Shown in pieces: positions 41,090 to 54,118 of a DNA stretch of 64,000 nt. The notes beneath the pieces are model-generated. The model had not been told where the DNA came from and ran no database searches. It saw only the letters and a program-made list of their open reading frames with translations. Location of the stretch: NCBI GenBank assembly GCA_007449985.2, contig VIIQ02000138.1, positions 1 through 64,000 on the forward strand. The letters run 5' to 3'. This DNA is from Desmodesmus armatus (taxonomy: Eukaryota; Chlorophyta; Chlorophyceae; Sphaeropleales; Scenedesmaceae). A program made the position numbers and the translations under genes. The number at the start of each line of letters is the position of its first letter. The stretch's first letter is position 1.

Positions 41090-44000
41090 GTGTCCTTTGT
41101 GCAGCAGCACCACACTGCTCTTGCTGCTGCGTCTTTTCTGCAGCAGCATCAAGCACCGAGAAAGCTGTGAAAGCAGCAGCAACAAAGTACCACTGCCGCA
41201 CAGGAACCCCAAGAACGCTCCACCCACGACCGCTGAGCTTGACCATGGTGGCCAGCAGGCTGTGAAGCTGGTGCTGCGCAGGAGACCGCGGTCCTGCTGC
41301 AAGCGCCAGCAGCACCAGGGGCGAGGAATGGTCCGAACGACCGCAGCCCAACATGGGACAGCACAACTCATACAACATAGTGCCCTGGCCTTGCAAGAGC
41401 TCTTCGGCACCTGCAGCAGCTGCTGCAGCCATTTGGCTGACTGGCGCGGAGCCTGCTGCTGCACTGCCAGTTGCTGCTGCCGGTGCCGCGGGCAAACATG
41501 CTGCTGCACAGCGCAGTGCCGTCTCAAAGACGCTGAAGATGTCATCAGCATGCGCGGTGAGGGCGCCCTCAGCATGCAGGACACACCCGTAGGTGACGTC
41601 GCCGCCGTAAGGGCCTGCTGCTGCTGCCGCTTCTGTTGCTGTAGTGGCTGGAGGTGCCCTTCCCGCTGCTGCTGCTACTGCTGCTGTAGTTGCAGTTGCT
41701 GGAGGTGCCCTTCCCGCTGCTGCTGTTGCTGTACTTGCTGCAGGTGTGCTCTCTGCTGCTGCTGTGGTGCCAAGGTGTGGCACCATCGAGCACAACAGTA
41801 GGGTTCTCAGGCCCAGAACACCGGAAATCACAAGCTCCAAGGTTTCATGTGGCCCCACAGTTGACAACCCTGTCACTGGCAGCTGCGGCTCAGCAACTGC
41901 AAGCTGCTGCTGCTGCTGCTGCCACCGCTGCAGCTGTGTGAGGCAGTGGCGTGTCAGCAACGGCAGCAGCTCTGTCAGCAGAGGTGCTGTGGGTGCCAAC
42001 ACACACCACTCCGTATGCTGCTGTTGCTGTTGCTGTCGCTGCTGCTGCTGCTGCGGCTGCTGCTGCTGCTGCTGCTGCTCCTCTTGCTGCATCTGGCCCT
42101 TCTGCTGTTGCTGCTGCTGCTCTGGAAGCTCAGGGCCCGCCAGCTGCAGCTTGAACGGTGAGGGCAGCAGCTGCAGTGCCAGCTGTGGGCCCGTGTAGGC
42201 TGCTGGCCGAGGCAGCTAGTGCAGGCCAGCAGCACTCCATAGGGAGTACAGGTGAACGCAGCGGCACAGCTGGCACGCCACTTCACGAACTAGTTGGGCC
42301 CCAGGGTGGCTGTCAGGCATGCTTGCTGCCAGCTGCAGCATTGCCAAGCCCAGCAGCAGGTTGGTCTCAAGCTGCAGCAGTACCTGCGCGCTGAATGTGC
42401 CCTGTGCTTGGTCCGCCTGGCCAGACAGGCACAGCAGCACATGGTTTGGGGGGGTCAAGCGTTCAGCGTCAAGAGTAACGATGTGGCAGGATGGCGGTAT
42501 CAGCTTTAGACTTGTGCAGGCCACATTGGACGCAGCTGGGCCCAGTGTGAGAGTGACATGCCTGCAAGCCCCCAGCTGCTACTGTGCAACCCGCAAACAA
42601 GTCGCTAAATTACATTTTGCAACAGCTCGCAAACCATCCTGGCAGCGTTGCACTATGGTGTCCTGGTGTTTAAGCCAATGTATGTACGGCCGGCATGTAT
42701 GGTTGCTGACTCACTTGATATTCCACCAAAGTAATCTAAGCTCCCATCAATGCAGTCAACTCTTTTCTCATGTTTGTGGTGTCCTGCCCATCCTTGGCCA
42801 CCTTGGAGGCCTGCAGCACTGTCTCCTTGGTGACGCCCAGTATGTCAAACAGGCTGCAGGACAGGGGCGTCAGGCTGTCCAGCAGCCGCGCGCTGCTGCT
42901 GCGGGCGCCGCCCTTCCCACTGCCACTGCTGCTGCTGCTGCGGACGTTGCACGTCCCACTGCCACTGCTGCTGCCGCCACTGCTGCTGCTGCTGCCGGCA
43001 CTGCCGCTGCCGCTGCTGCTGCGAGCCTGCGGAAGCTGCTGCCCCTCAGCGCTTGCCAATGGACGGCCTGCGCTACCCCCCGACCCCTTGCTGCTGCTGG
43101 CTGTCGTCGCTGCTGCCGATGCCCCACCATCAGTGCCTGTGGTCAGCCCCAGCACAGTAACCACCAGCATGATGGCGAAACACGACAGCAACTCTGACGA
43201 CTGCAGCAGCTCGCAAGCTGCAGGAATGGACTGAACTGCCTCACTCGGATCTCCCCTGAGTGCCAGGGACAGCACGGCCCCAGGCACTTGCTTCAAGGCT
43301 GTACAGGCATAGCTGCCGCCATCTGGAAGCTGCTGCCGCAGCTGCTGCAGCCTGCTGTGGGTCTGGAACACAGTCAGCACAAGGCGGACAGCTGCAGGCG
43401 CTGCAGGTAGTGCAACTTGGAGGCTGACAGTCCCTGGTGCAGAGGACAGCCAGGAGACCACTTCTTTGAAGCTGCTGAGCAGCAGCTCACAGCAACTGTC
43501 CAAGGATTCGATCTGCTGGAGGGATGTGACGTCCTCTGCAGTGAATGGGGAGGGAGTTTCAACGGTGCTGGCACACCTGCTGCTGCTGCTAGTCCTCCTG
43601 CTGCTGCCAATGTTTGCCACTGCTGTCAGTCGGCCCGCTGCAGCATCCATGGCAGGACCCAGGTGCTGCAGCAGCTGCGACTCCTGCAGCTGCTGCCGCA
43701 CTAACGCGGTAGCATGGGACTGCGGGGAAGTGGAAGCTTTGGCGGTTGCCAGCCATGCTGACAAGGCACCAGAAGCCATGCCCATCACAGCCCCATGTGT
43801 ACTGCATGGCTGTTGACTAAACACCTGCAGAGTCTGATTGTACAGTGCTGCCAGTTTGGTGGTCACCTGCACACACCAGCAAGCAACACTGTTACTGCTA
43901 TCTGTGCATGGTGCAGCAGCAATGCCTGAATCCCTGTACAAGGGAGCCACGAGGCTCATAACGGTGCCAGGGAGTTGTATGCCACTAGATCATCAACATT

Positions 44001-44462
44001 GTATCATCACTTTCTTAGGGTGTGCTGGGAGCAGCCAATCATCCAGTGGTCGTGTCAGCAGGCAGATAGTGCACTGGCAACATCCACCCTTTCTCCCGTT
44101 GGTATGACGCTAGCATGTTTCAAGGAAGTTTGCTCTGCTCAGTTGTCCCTAATGTTGGTTGGTGCTGACGCATGGCATGGTGCACGTACAAGCAGCACTG
44201 CTGAGCCCTCAGCTAAGGGTTGTGCCACCAAATGTACACCAGAAGGTCACGTCACCTGCACATCCTGCACGAGTCTTTTCAACGCTGCATGCGGAAGGGA
44301 TGGCTGCTCCTTGACGTTGACCAGACCCGCTGAGAACTGCACCGCAGCATTGCTGTCGGTTGCACTGGCAGAGAAACCAGCCCCCAAAGCAGATGCGTGG
44401 TTGATCAGATGCTGCAAGTCCTTGATGAATGCCACCCAAGCTGCAGTTGCGGCTTTTGCCAT
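40303..44462 (-). pseudogene. MYND-finger family copy 3, two in-frame stops and a frame change
   Basis: Exons 44462-44256, 43866-42715 and 42416-40303, all with GT/AG borders. Exon 2 keeps a multiple of three (384 codons) but has a TAG at 42736-42738, a few codons before its donor. Exon 3 has a TAG at 42216-42218 where relatives have the K of GLHKLPRP. The frame then changes across a CTG tract at 41012-41090. Downstream of the tract the MYND finger (CNNPGCASMAGRSELAAVSG, CGGCRVARYCGRACQ, HKPVC) is complete and open to a stop at 40303. The parts after the stop still look selectively conserved, so inactivation is probably recent. Confidence 0.75.
41012..41090. repeat. CTG/CAG tract of about 26 units
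   Basis: Nearly pure CTG repeat (CAG on the gene strand) in exon 3 of MYND copy 3, encoding polyQ or polyS depending on frame. The flanking homologous sequence is in different frames on the two sides, so a length change here (biological or in assembly) explains that frame break. Confidence 0.95.
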
Positions 44463-45268
44463 TCCTTCTGCAGCTGTGAGAAGAACCCTGCAGCAAAGGA
44501 CGCGCTGTGTGGCACTAGTAGCAAGTTGGGCTTAGTGGCTTCAGCTGCATTCATGAACACTGCCTGCCGGTGCCAGGACATACCTAACTGCAAAATGCCT
44601 GTTAACCTCTGCTCAAACAAATATTGTGACCGTGATCTATGCACTTGCACGACCGTGGGCTGCAATGAGAATTGGCGGGAAGTTATCACTCACTGATCTG
44701 TGTACTAAACTCATCGAACAATGCCAGGACTGAGAAACCAGAAGACGAAATCATAAAATAAAAGTAAAAAGCGGTCATATTCGCCATGGACAGTCGATAA
44801 TTTGGTTCACATGGTGGCCATGTACAACAACGGTTCAAGGTTAGTCACACAGTACAACCCAATTACCCACTCATTACATGATGGATGCCATTTTACATCA
44901 ACATGTCCATCACTTGAACGTACTGCCGGTAATACAAGCAGATTCAGTGTGCTGCAGTTTGAACCCCCATGCTGGAGGTCGGCCAGGCTGACAGGGCCTT
45001 GCATGCAAGAAGCACCAATGCCAGTCACATGAAGGCCGCAGCTCTGTTCGCAATCACACCTGCTGTTGTACACTGTGTGTTCAAACACCAACACGCACTG
45101 ACAACCAGATTGGTACTGTTACCGGTACACATGTTGCTGAAGCTCGGAGGGCTCAAGCCAGCCCTTCACAGATACCACAAAGGGAGAGGAAACTAAACCA
45201 GAGAGACAATCAAATCAAAGAGGATACCAAACCATAGTGATCTCAAACAGAGTGGTTCTTACGTTGAG
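44463..45268. other. Spacer between MYND copies 3 and 4
   Basis: The right half (about 44800-45260) is homologous to the 3' flank of copy 6 (about 54590-55145). Shared strings include 'aacatgtccatc', 'accaatgccagtca' and 'aaggccgcagctctg', so the duplication unit includes 3' flanks. No other gene is seen. Confidence 0.5.
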
Positions 45269-48200
45269 TCACAATGCTGCACCCACAGCAGCTCCTGCCC
45301 CTACACCAGCAGCACTCAGCGCTGCACAAACGGGCTTGTGCTGCTTCCACACTGCCCGCTGACACGCCCGCCCACAGTAGCGCGCCACACGACAGCCGCC
45401 GCAAATGCAGCTGCGCCCCGACACTGCCGCCAGCTCCGACAGCCCCGCCATGCTTGTGCAACCAGGGTTATTGCACATGCAGGGCACAGCAAAGGAGCAC
45501 AAGGCCAGCCCCGTGGACTGCAGCTGCTGGGCTGCCGCCAGCAGTGCTGCTGTGTTGGACGGGCTGTCCTGCAGGGCTAGGCATGCTCCCAGCAGCTGCT
45601 CCACTTGCTGCAGCACTGGCAGCGGGGCATAGCCAGCAGCAGCAAGCTGGTCGCATATGCTGCCTGAGGCCAACCACAGCTGCACAGCTGCGATTGAGTC
45701 AAACCTCAGAGTGACCGCCTGTGCTAGGGAGTCTACGTTGCACCTGTGCTGCTGGTCCTCCTGCAGAAGGGTCGCCTCTGCCTGAACCTGCTCACCCCAC
45801 TGCATGAAGCAGCGGCCCAGGATGACTACACTGGGCAGCATGGTGACTGCAGGTTCAGGGTCGCTGCTCCTGTCTGTTGCCCCTGCTGCTGCCGCTGCCC
45901 TCGCAAGCTGCTGGTTGTCTGCAACAGCCCTAACAAGCAGCGCCAAGGCTGCATAACCAGCGGCAGCAGGGTACCGCCGCGCTGCCTTGCTCCCAAGGGG
46001 GCCCTTGCTGCACCCACCCAGCTTGACCATGGTGGCCAGCAGGCTGTGCAGCTGGCGCTGCACCTGGGAGCCCGGCCCCGCTGCATGACCCAACCGCACC
46101 AGAGGGCCGGGTTGGCAGGGGTTACAACCATAACAGCACAGCAAACACAGGGCATCACCAACGATCTGCAACCTGTCACCACCAACACTACCCCCTTGTA
46201 CTGCTGCCGCTGCTGCTGCGCCGCCAGTGCTGGCAGCACCACCAGTACCATTGCCTGCTGCTGCTGTCGTTGCTGCCGTTGTTGCATCCTGTAGAAGAGC
46301 TTCATTTCGCAGTGACCACTCAAAAATGCTGATGATGTCACAGGCATGCGCCAGGCATGCACCCTCGGCATGAAGGACGCAGCTGTAGGTGGTGCATATT
46401 AGGTCACCGCGAGGTCCTGCTGCTGCTACGGCTGGTGGCAAACCCTCGGCTGCTGCTGCAGCACCTGGCCTTGGCACCACTGAGCAAGCCAGCAAGGTAT
46501 ATAGACCCTTCATGCATAGGTCCACAGTGGTGGTGGATGCGGTAGGTGTGCTCACCAAGGGGAAGGCTGCAGGCTGTTGCTTCTGCTGCTGCAGCTGTTT
46601 CAAGCCAATGCGTGTCAGCAGCGGCAGCAGCTCTGTCAGCAGAGGTGCTGTGGGCGCCAACACGCACCACTCGACCGGCTGCTGCTGCTGGTGCTGCTGC
46701 TGCTGCCGCCGCCGCTGCTGTGTCAGCCCAAGGGTCGGCTGCTGCGGCTCATATGGGGATGGCAGCAGCTGCAGTGCCACCTGTGGACCTGCGTAGGCTG
46801 CTGGCCCAGGCAGCCTGTGCAGGTCGGTGGCACGCCACAGAGTTTGCAGAGGGTCACAGGTGGACACCTGACACATCAGGTGGCGTGCTGTATGTACCCC
46901 GGGGCAGCTGTCAGGTAAGCTTGCTGTCAGCTGCAGCACCATCAAGCTCAGCAGCAGGTCTGTCTCCAACTGCAGCAGCAGCTGCGCGCTGAAGGCACTC
47001 TGGGCTTGGTCCACCTGTGCACAAGGAGTACAGTACAGTACAGTACAGTACAGTACAGTACAGTACAGTACAGTACGGTGCAGTACAGTACAATGTGGTA
47101 CAGCACAGCACACTGTAATACAGTATGGTGCAGGTGTGCAGTGCATTGGGCTGATGCTGAGCAGATACAAACATACGTGTGGTTTATGTTTTGATGGTGC
47201 AGCGGTAGATGCCGGCTGTGTAGACACTTGGGGCGCCCATCTAGGCACCCCCTGAAAATACATATCTGTCACCACAAACCACAAACAAACCGACTTACTT
47301 GGTGCAAGAGGACATTGCTGTAGATCACAACCAGTGCCCCCATGTCGCGCACAGTAGTGAGCCCGGCAGCCCTTGCCACCTTGGCGGCCTGCAGCACTGT
47401 CTCCTTGGAGACGCCCAGTATGTCAAATAAGCTGCAGGACAGGGGCGTCAGGCTGTCCAGCAGCACCCCGCTGATGGGGACACTACCACTGCTGCCAGCC
47501 TGCTGCTGCTGCCTGCCAGCGCCTGGCATGTGCTGGCCTGCGCTGCTGCTCGCACCGGGTGCACTGCTGCTGCCGGCTGCTGGTGTGGCTGCAGCTGGGA
47601 TCCCACCATCACTGCTTGCGTCCAGCCCCAGCACAGTCACGACTAGGACTATGGTGAGGCACGACACAAAGTCAGGTGACAGCAGCAGCTCCCGTCCTGC
47701 AGGAGTTGACTCCAACGCTCCACTGTACACTGCTACCGGCAGTAACAGCGCATAGCACCCAGTGCTGAAGACAAAACTGTTCAAAATCACTGCTAACTTG
47801 CCAACCTGCAGCGGCACCTGATCCTTCTTCTGCTGCCACAGCTGCTGCAGCCTGCTGCAGGCTTGGAACCCTGTGACGACCGTGCGCATCGCTGCAGGGG
47901 CTGCAGGCGCTGCTGTTTCCGCGCTGAAGCGCAGTTGCTGCGAGAGAGTGCAGCCGACCATTCGGAAGGCTGTCAGTAGCAGTCCGCAGTGCATGTCTGC
48001 CTTCTCCACACGCACCACGTCCTTGTGAATGCTGTCCTGCTGCGAAGTAGAGGGCGTGGCTGTCCTGCTGCTGCCGCCACTGCAGCAGCTTGTGGCTGCT
48101 GCAAGGGCTGCTACTGCTGCTGTGAGCCGGGCTGCTGCAGCATCCATGGCAGGACCCAGGTGCTGCAGCAGCCCTGAAACCTGCAGCTGCTGCCGCACTG

Positions 48201-48775
48201 CGGCTGCAGCTTGGGACTCTGGCGACACACGCATGGTGGCCACAGCTTGTTGCAGCCATACAATCAGCGCCTTGAATGCCAGCAGTGGGTCATCTGGCTG
48301 CTGCAGGGCCTGAAGGCACAATGCTGCCAGCTTGGCTGTTACCTGCATGCAGCAGCACAAGAAGCAGGGCAGCACTTGGCAAAGAAGTAAGAGCCACCAA
48401 AAATCTCGCACGCTGCCAACAAGCAGCACGTGGTGGGGATTGTCTTGTTGCTGAAACGTTTGCCATCCTAGCATGTGCCTCTATCACCCTAGCTGTATGT
48501 TTGTGTGCACCAGATATACACTGTGTTGCGTGTTGGACACCTTGCTGTTGGCACAACCCTCGCCACCCTGTTTGATCCATGTCAGCACAACTCACCTGCA
48601 CATCCTGCACCAGCTTCTTCCACGCTGCATGGGGCAAGGGTTGCGGTATTTGGCTGAGGTCCTCCATAGCTTCACTGAAAGATTGCTGCTTTGCCTCAGC
48701 AACACCTGCTGCATCTGCCATCCATTGCAGCTCTGTGATGCATGTTGTCCAGCAGAGACCCAAGCCCTTGGACAT
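45269..48775 (-). CDS. MYND zinc-finger protein, intact family member (copy 4)
   Basis: Exons 48775-48596, 48342-47299 and 47014-45269 give about 989 residues without interruption, the only fully open one of the six close copies. A short 5'UTR intron probably occupies 48880-48795. Exon 1 ends LPHAAWKKLVQDVQ. Exon 2 carries LLQHLGPAMDAAAARLTAAV and LTPLSCSLFDILGVSKETV. Exon 3 carries QLLLQLETDLLLSLMVLQLT, TAPLLTELLPLLTR, MLPSVVILGRC and AAAGYAPLPVLQQ, then a C-terminal MYND finger (about residues 919-971) with CNNPGC, CICGGC, YCGRAC and HKPVC zinc ligands. The upstream body is Ala/Gln/Leu-rich and probably helical. MYND fingers bind proline-rich peptides in partner proteins; large MYND families occur in volvocine algae. 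The molecular role is unknown. Confidence 0.82.
47029..47100. repeat. Pentanucleotide microsatellite (GTACA)n
   Basis: About 14 units of gtaca, with late interruptions, in intron 2 of MYND copy 4 just upstream (sense direction) of the exon 3 acceptor. A diverged tract is present in the same intron of copy 1. Confidence 0.97.
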
Positions 48776-50305
48776 TGCGCTGAGGTTGTCAGGCCTGCAC
48801 CAGGGACAGCACAGTGAGCCGCAAGAGCGGATGTGCACGCACAGCAGCATGAAAAGCAGTAGCACACTGCACAGACCCACCGCAGCCGTCCTGGGGAGGA
48901 ACAAGGCGTTTTATAGTGGCCTTGAAATCGACTTTGTAGCCCACGAAGGGGCCACAGCTGCAGCTGCAGCTATCTGTATATGGTGCAGTACTGTGACATA
49001 GATCGATCACGTTGGTTGCCTTCCTGTGAAACAGCGTTTCCTTCGGGAAAACTGCTGAGTTTAATCGGAGACCAGTTTCCATGTCACGTAACCCTTTCGG
49101 GTGAGTTGCACCACATCAAGCTGAACCCTTGGCTACTTTATGATGTTTCATATACTGTACAAAACACCAATATGCCTGCTGCATGGGCAGCCAAGCACCG
49201 TATCTGCATTATAATGCTGGCTTGAGAACCTATTCAGCACAAAATGCCAGCATACCCTTCTGAGCTGGATGGTAGGGTGAGCTGACACACCAGCAACAGA
49301 CAGGGCACAGCACGGGAGCACAAGCCCAACCCTGTGGCCTGCCAGGCACAACTCAGAGGACATGGCTCCCAAAACCCCAAGGCCCTCCAAATTCCCGTCT
49401 GATGAATGCTCGCTGCACACAAGCAAGCCGCACATCACAACTGCTGTTGTTGCCGCTGCCGCCTGCCGTTGATGGAACTAGGACATGTGTTAGCGTGTAT
49501 ACCCACTGCGAGGTTCCTGCAGTGCCCTACATGCCGTGCCCCAAGCACCGCCCCCTCAACGACTGCTCTGCGCATGCCTTTGGGCAGCTGGGAACAGCCT
49601 GTACATACTGGCAGCCACAACACACCCCACAATTTGCGCAGTTGCCATACAAGCTGACAAAGCGTGCGCAGAAGCAACCCCAAGCTCCAGCAATTCACTG
49701 CTCAACCACTCACCCCACAGCCAGGCCAGCCTCACACCTGCCTTTATGCATCCCGCAGGACCCCAGTCCCACCCCCTCCCGCCCCTCCTCACCTGCGCCA
49801 GGCCTCCCCCAGCTGCAGTGCCAGGCGATTGCTGATGAAATGGTGGCTGCTGGCAGTGACAAAAAAATGCCTGGAAGCTGCAGAACGGGATGTGGCCGCC
49901 ATCATCTGGCATCAGCGCAGCAGCAACGTGCACAGAGGTCGTCTGTGCCTGCCAATGTTATGGCCCAACGGTGCCCATGAGTTGTTGGCACATTGCACTT
50001 TATGCTTGGCAGCAACCCTGCAAACAGCCACAATAAACAGGGGGTGTCGACCTAACCCAACACTAAGCCTGCAGCCTGATTGCCAACGCAGATATGTGAC
50101 ATGCCGCGACCTATGCTTCTAGTACAGCCATGCGTGGGGTAGGAGGCAAAACGCATAAATGCAGGAATGTGCCACAAGGCTGATCCAGTGCATTCATGCA
50201 AGGCGAGCAGCAGGCGGAAGGGTCCAATGCTCCTGGACCCCACATGCAGCAGCGATAAGCAGGCACATGATGACTTGTACCACCCCCCACACCTTCAACG
50301 TCAGC
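48776..50305. other. Spacer between MYND copies 4 and 5 with a finger relic
   Basis: Besides flanks, minus-strand 49350-49285 encodes TGLGLCSRAVPCLLLVC, recognisable as the TGLALCSFAVPCMCNNPGC segment just before the MYND finger. It is degenerate and isolated. Copy 4's 5'UTR and its small intron (48795-48880) lie at the left end. Confidence 0.6.
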
Positions 50306-53300
50306 TCAAGCATCCAGCTGAACTGATGTGCACACGCCCGCCACTGCGGCAGCAGCAGCAGCAGCACCAGCAGAAGCACCACCACCATCGCCTACAGCAG
50401 CTGCAGCCGCAGCACGAAGCTTCCGACACACTCGCTTGTGCTGCTGCCAGGCGGCTTCCTGACAAGCGCGTCCACAGTAGCGCGCCACACGGCAGCCGCC
50501 GCAAATGCAGCTGCGCCCCGACACTGCCGCCAGCTCCGACAGCCCCGCCATGCTTGTGCAACCAGGGTTGTTGCACATGCAGGGCACAGCAAAGGAGCAC
50601 AGGGCCAGCCCTATGGACTGCAGCTGCTGGGCTGTCGCCAGCACTGCTGCTGTGTCAGACGGGATATCCTGCAGGGCTAGGCAGGTTGCCAGCAGCTGCT
50701 CCACCTGTTGCAGCACTGGCAGGGGTGCATAGCCAGCAGCAGCAAGCTGGCCGCACGTGCTGCCTGCAGCTAGCCACTGCTGCACAACTGAAAGTAGGGC
50801 AACAACATTGAAACCAACAGGATCATGCTCTGCGGACGAGCCAGAGTCGCACCCATGATCCTCCTGCATCTGCTTAGCCCTCAGCATAAAGAAGCGGCCC
50901 AGGATGACCACACTCGGCAGCATGGCGGTGGCATCTGCATGGCTGCTGCTGCAGCCTGCTGCCCCTGATGCTGCCACTGCCCCCAAAAGCTGTTGCTGCT
51001 GCTGGTTGTCTGCAACAGCACCAGCAAGCAGTGCTGAGGCCGCAGCGCCAGCAGCTGAACGGTACACCACCCCTGCTTGACTACCATTGCTGCGCCCACT
51101 GACCTTGACCATGGTGGCCAGCAGGCTGTGTAGCTTCTGCTGCATGGAGGACCCAGGCCCTGCTGCGAGAGCCAACAGCACCAGAGGGGCATGCTTCCAT
51201 GGGTAGCTTCCGGACACGTTGTGGTAGCACAACGTCCACAGCTGCATACTGTAGTCCTGCAGTTTGCCGCCATCAGCGTTGGTTGCTGGTACTGCAGATG
51301 CTGCCACGCTACCACTGCCACTGCCTGCTACTGCCATGGCGGCTGTGGTTGCTGCAGCGTGCAGTGCAGCTTCGCAGCGCAACGCCGCCTCGTAAAGGCT
51401 GATGATGTCGCGTGCGTGTGGCAGGAAAGCATCTTGTGCGTGCAGGACATGGCTGTAGTTCATGCCTTGGGTATCGTGAGGTCCTGCCACTGCTGCTGCT
51501 GGTGACCCCTCCGCTGCTGCTGTTGCTGCTGCTGCTGCCGCCGCAGGTGGCCCCTCGGCTGCAGCAGCTGCAGACCCGTCTGCTGTTGCTGCTGTCGCTG
51601 GTGACCCACCTGCTGCCGCTGGTGACCCCTCTGCTGCCGCGCCAGGGGCTGGCGCCACTGAGCAAATCAGTAAATTCATTTAACCCTGCAAACATGAGTC
51701 AACTGTAGCTGTGGATGCGCTAGGTGCGTGCTCCATGGAAACAGCTGCAGGCTGTGGCTGCTGCTGCTGCAGCTGGGCCAAACCTAGACGGGTCAGCAGC
51801 GGCAGCAGCTGTGTCAGCAGGGATGCTGTGGGTGCCAGCACACAGCACTGTACAGGCTGCTGCTGCTGCTGCCGCTCCTGTGGCAGCACAGGGGCCGGCT
51901 GCTGTGGCCCAAACGGAGACGGCAGCAGCTGCAGTGCTAGCTGAGGGCCCGTGTAGTCTGCTGGCCGAGGCAGCTTGTGCAGACCGGCGACCCCACAGCA
52001 CATACTGGCCAGTGCCTTACAGCTGCCAAGCTGGCAGGCCTGCTCACGTGCTGCTTGGGCCCCTGGGTGGCTGTCAGGTATGCTTGCTGTCAGCTGCAGC
52101 ACTGTCAAGCTCAGCAGGTGGTCTGTCTCCAACTGCAGCAGCAGCTGCGCGCTAAATGCACCTTTGGCTTGGTCCACCTGTGCACAAGGAGGCAGCATGG
52201 TAAGGACAAACAAGTGCAATCGAAATACTCACGACTCATGATACTTAAAACACTACGTGTCATTGACGAGCGCGATTCCATGCCTCCGTATGTGTCAAGC
52301 CAGTAGGGTTGGTTCAAGCAGTCGCAGCCAAGGTCATAACACTGAATCCACAACCTGCGCAACTTGACAGCGTGAACCCTGCCACATCGAACCCCACAGC
52401 AGGAAAAGACGACGTGCATCCTGTGGCAGCCGCTCAAAATAGCTGCAGCGCATGTTGTGACAACATGGGGGCGGCTTCACACCGTGAACAGGGTTCAACA
52501 AACAACCGTTGGTAGGGTTGCATGTCCTTGTAGGACTTTTGTATGGGATGGTGTAGGACCACACGCATGTCTATCATGTATTCCATGTGTCCTGCACAAC
52601 ACCGACTCACTTGGTGCTGGAGAACATGGCTGTAGGCTGTCACCATTGGGCCCACTTCAGCCATAGATGCCAGCCCTTTACCCTTGGCCACCCTTGCGGC
52701 CTGCAGCATAGTCTCCTTGGTGACACCCAGGAGGTCAAACAAGGCGCAGGACAGGGGCGCCACGCTGTCCAGCCGCACACTGCTTCTGACATCGCTGCCA
52801 CTGCTACTGCCGCTGCCGGAGCCGCCAGCCTGCCCCTGCTGCTGCCGGGTGACAGTTCCTGTGCTGCTTCCCACCCGGGTGCACTGCTGCTGCTGGCTGC
52901 TGGTGTGGCCGCAGCCCCAGTCCCATCATCGCTGCTTGTGTCCAGCCACAGCCCCAGCACAGTCACTACCAGGACTATGGCGAAGCACGACACAAACTCG
53001 GGTTGGGACAGCAGCACCTCCATTCCGGCAGCATTTGACTTCCACGCGGCAGTGTACACTCCTACCGGCAGCACCAGCCCCAAGCAGAAAGGCTCCATCA
53101 CAAAACTGCTGCTGACTGCTGCTAACTCGCCAACCTGCTGTGGCATCTGATCCTTCTTCTGTTGCCACAGCCGCTGCAGTTTGCTGCAGGCTTGAAACCC
53201 TGTGACGATCAGGCGCATGGCTGCAGGTGCTGCAGGATGATCTGCTCCAGCACTGGAGCGCGCATCCTGTGACAAAACGCCGCTGGTCACCTGAAAAGCC

Positions 53301-54118
53301 TTCAGCAGCAGGCTGCAGTGCTCATCGGCCCTCTCAACACGGTAAATCTGTGTCTGCATGCTGTTCTGCTGTGTGGTAGAGGGCACTGCTGTGCTGCTGC
53401 TGCCCCTAGTGCTGCCGTTGGTGGCTGCTGCAAGTGCTGCTACTGCCGCTGTGAGCTGGGCCGCTGCAGCATCCATGGCAGGACTCAGGTGCTGCAGCAG
53501 CTGCGACTGTTGCAGCTGCTGCCGCACTGCCGCTGTAACAAGAGACCCCAGCGACGCACGCATCGCGGCCACAGCTGTTTCGAGCCACAAAACCAGCGCA
53601 GTGAACGCCATGATGGATGCATGCTGTGGGTCATCTGCCTGGCTGTTGCGAGGCTGCTGCAGCGCTTGGACGCACAAACCTGCCAGCTTGGCTGTTACCT
53701 GCATGCATGCAGCACAGCAGGAGCAGCAATCGTCATGTAACACAGCATGCACACCAACCAAAGCGCACTCTGCCGACAAGATCACGAGCGGTTTGAGTGC
53801 TTTCCTGCAGTAGCTGTGGGGTGTGTACCAGACTGCGTGCTTGCCACCCCCCTTGCATGTGAATGTCCCCCCTGCGAGACAGTCGCAGCCCTCGCCACTC
53901 AGGAGTGCCACTGTGTGTTTTGTGTCAGCACACATCACCTGCACATCCTGCACCAGCTTCTTCAGCGCTGCACGGGGTAGGGGCTGTGGCTGCTGGCAGA
54001 GTTCAGCCTTGACATGATCAAAAGCTTGGAGCTCTGTCTCAGCGATGCTTGTTGTGCCGAGCACTCGCTGCAGGTCCTTGATGCATGATGTCCAGGCTTT
54101 AACAAGAGCGTTTGACAT
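50306..54118 (-). pseudogene. MYND-finger family copy 5, one frameshift and one in-frame stop
   Basis: Exons 54118-53939, 53698-52611 and 52177-50306. Exon 2 is one base short (1088 nt); the break is near 52870, after SSSSAPG, in sequence that is otherwise conserved. Exon 3 has a TAA at 51680-51682 after TVDSCLQG, and the same frame continues immediately with MNLLICSVAPAPG, where relatives have leucine at the stop position. Everything else, including the complete MYND finger (CNNPGCTSMAGLSELAAVSG, CGGCRVARYCGRACQ, HKRVC) and a long Ala/Gly-rich tail to 50306, is open. With only two lesions it may be a recent pseudogene or a polymorphic allele. Confidence 0.7.
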
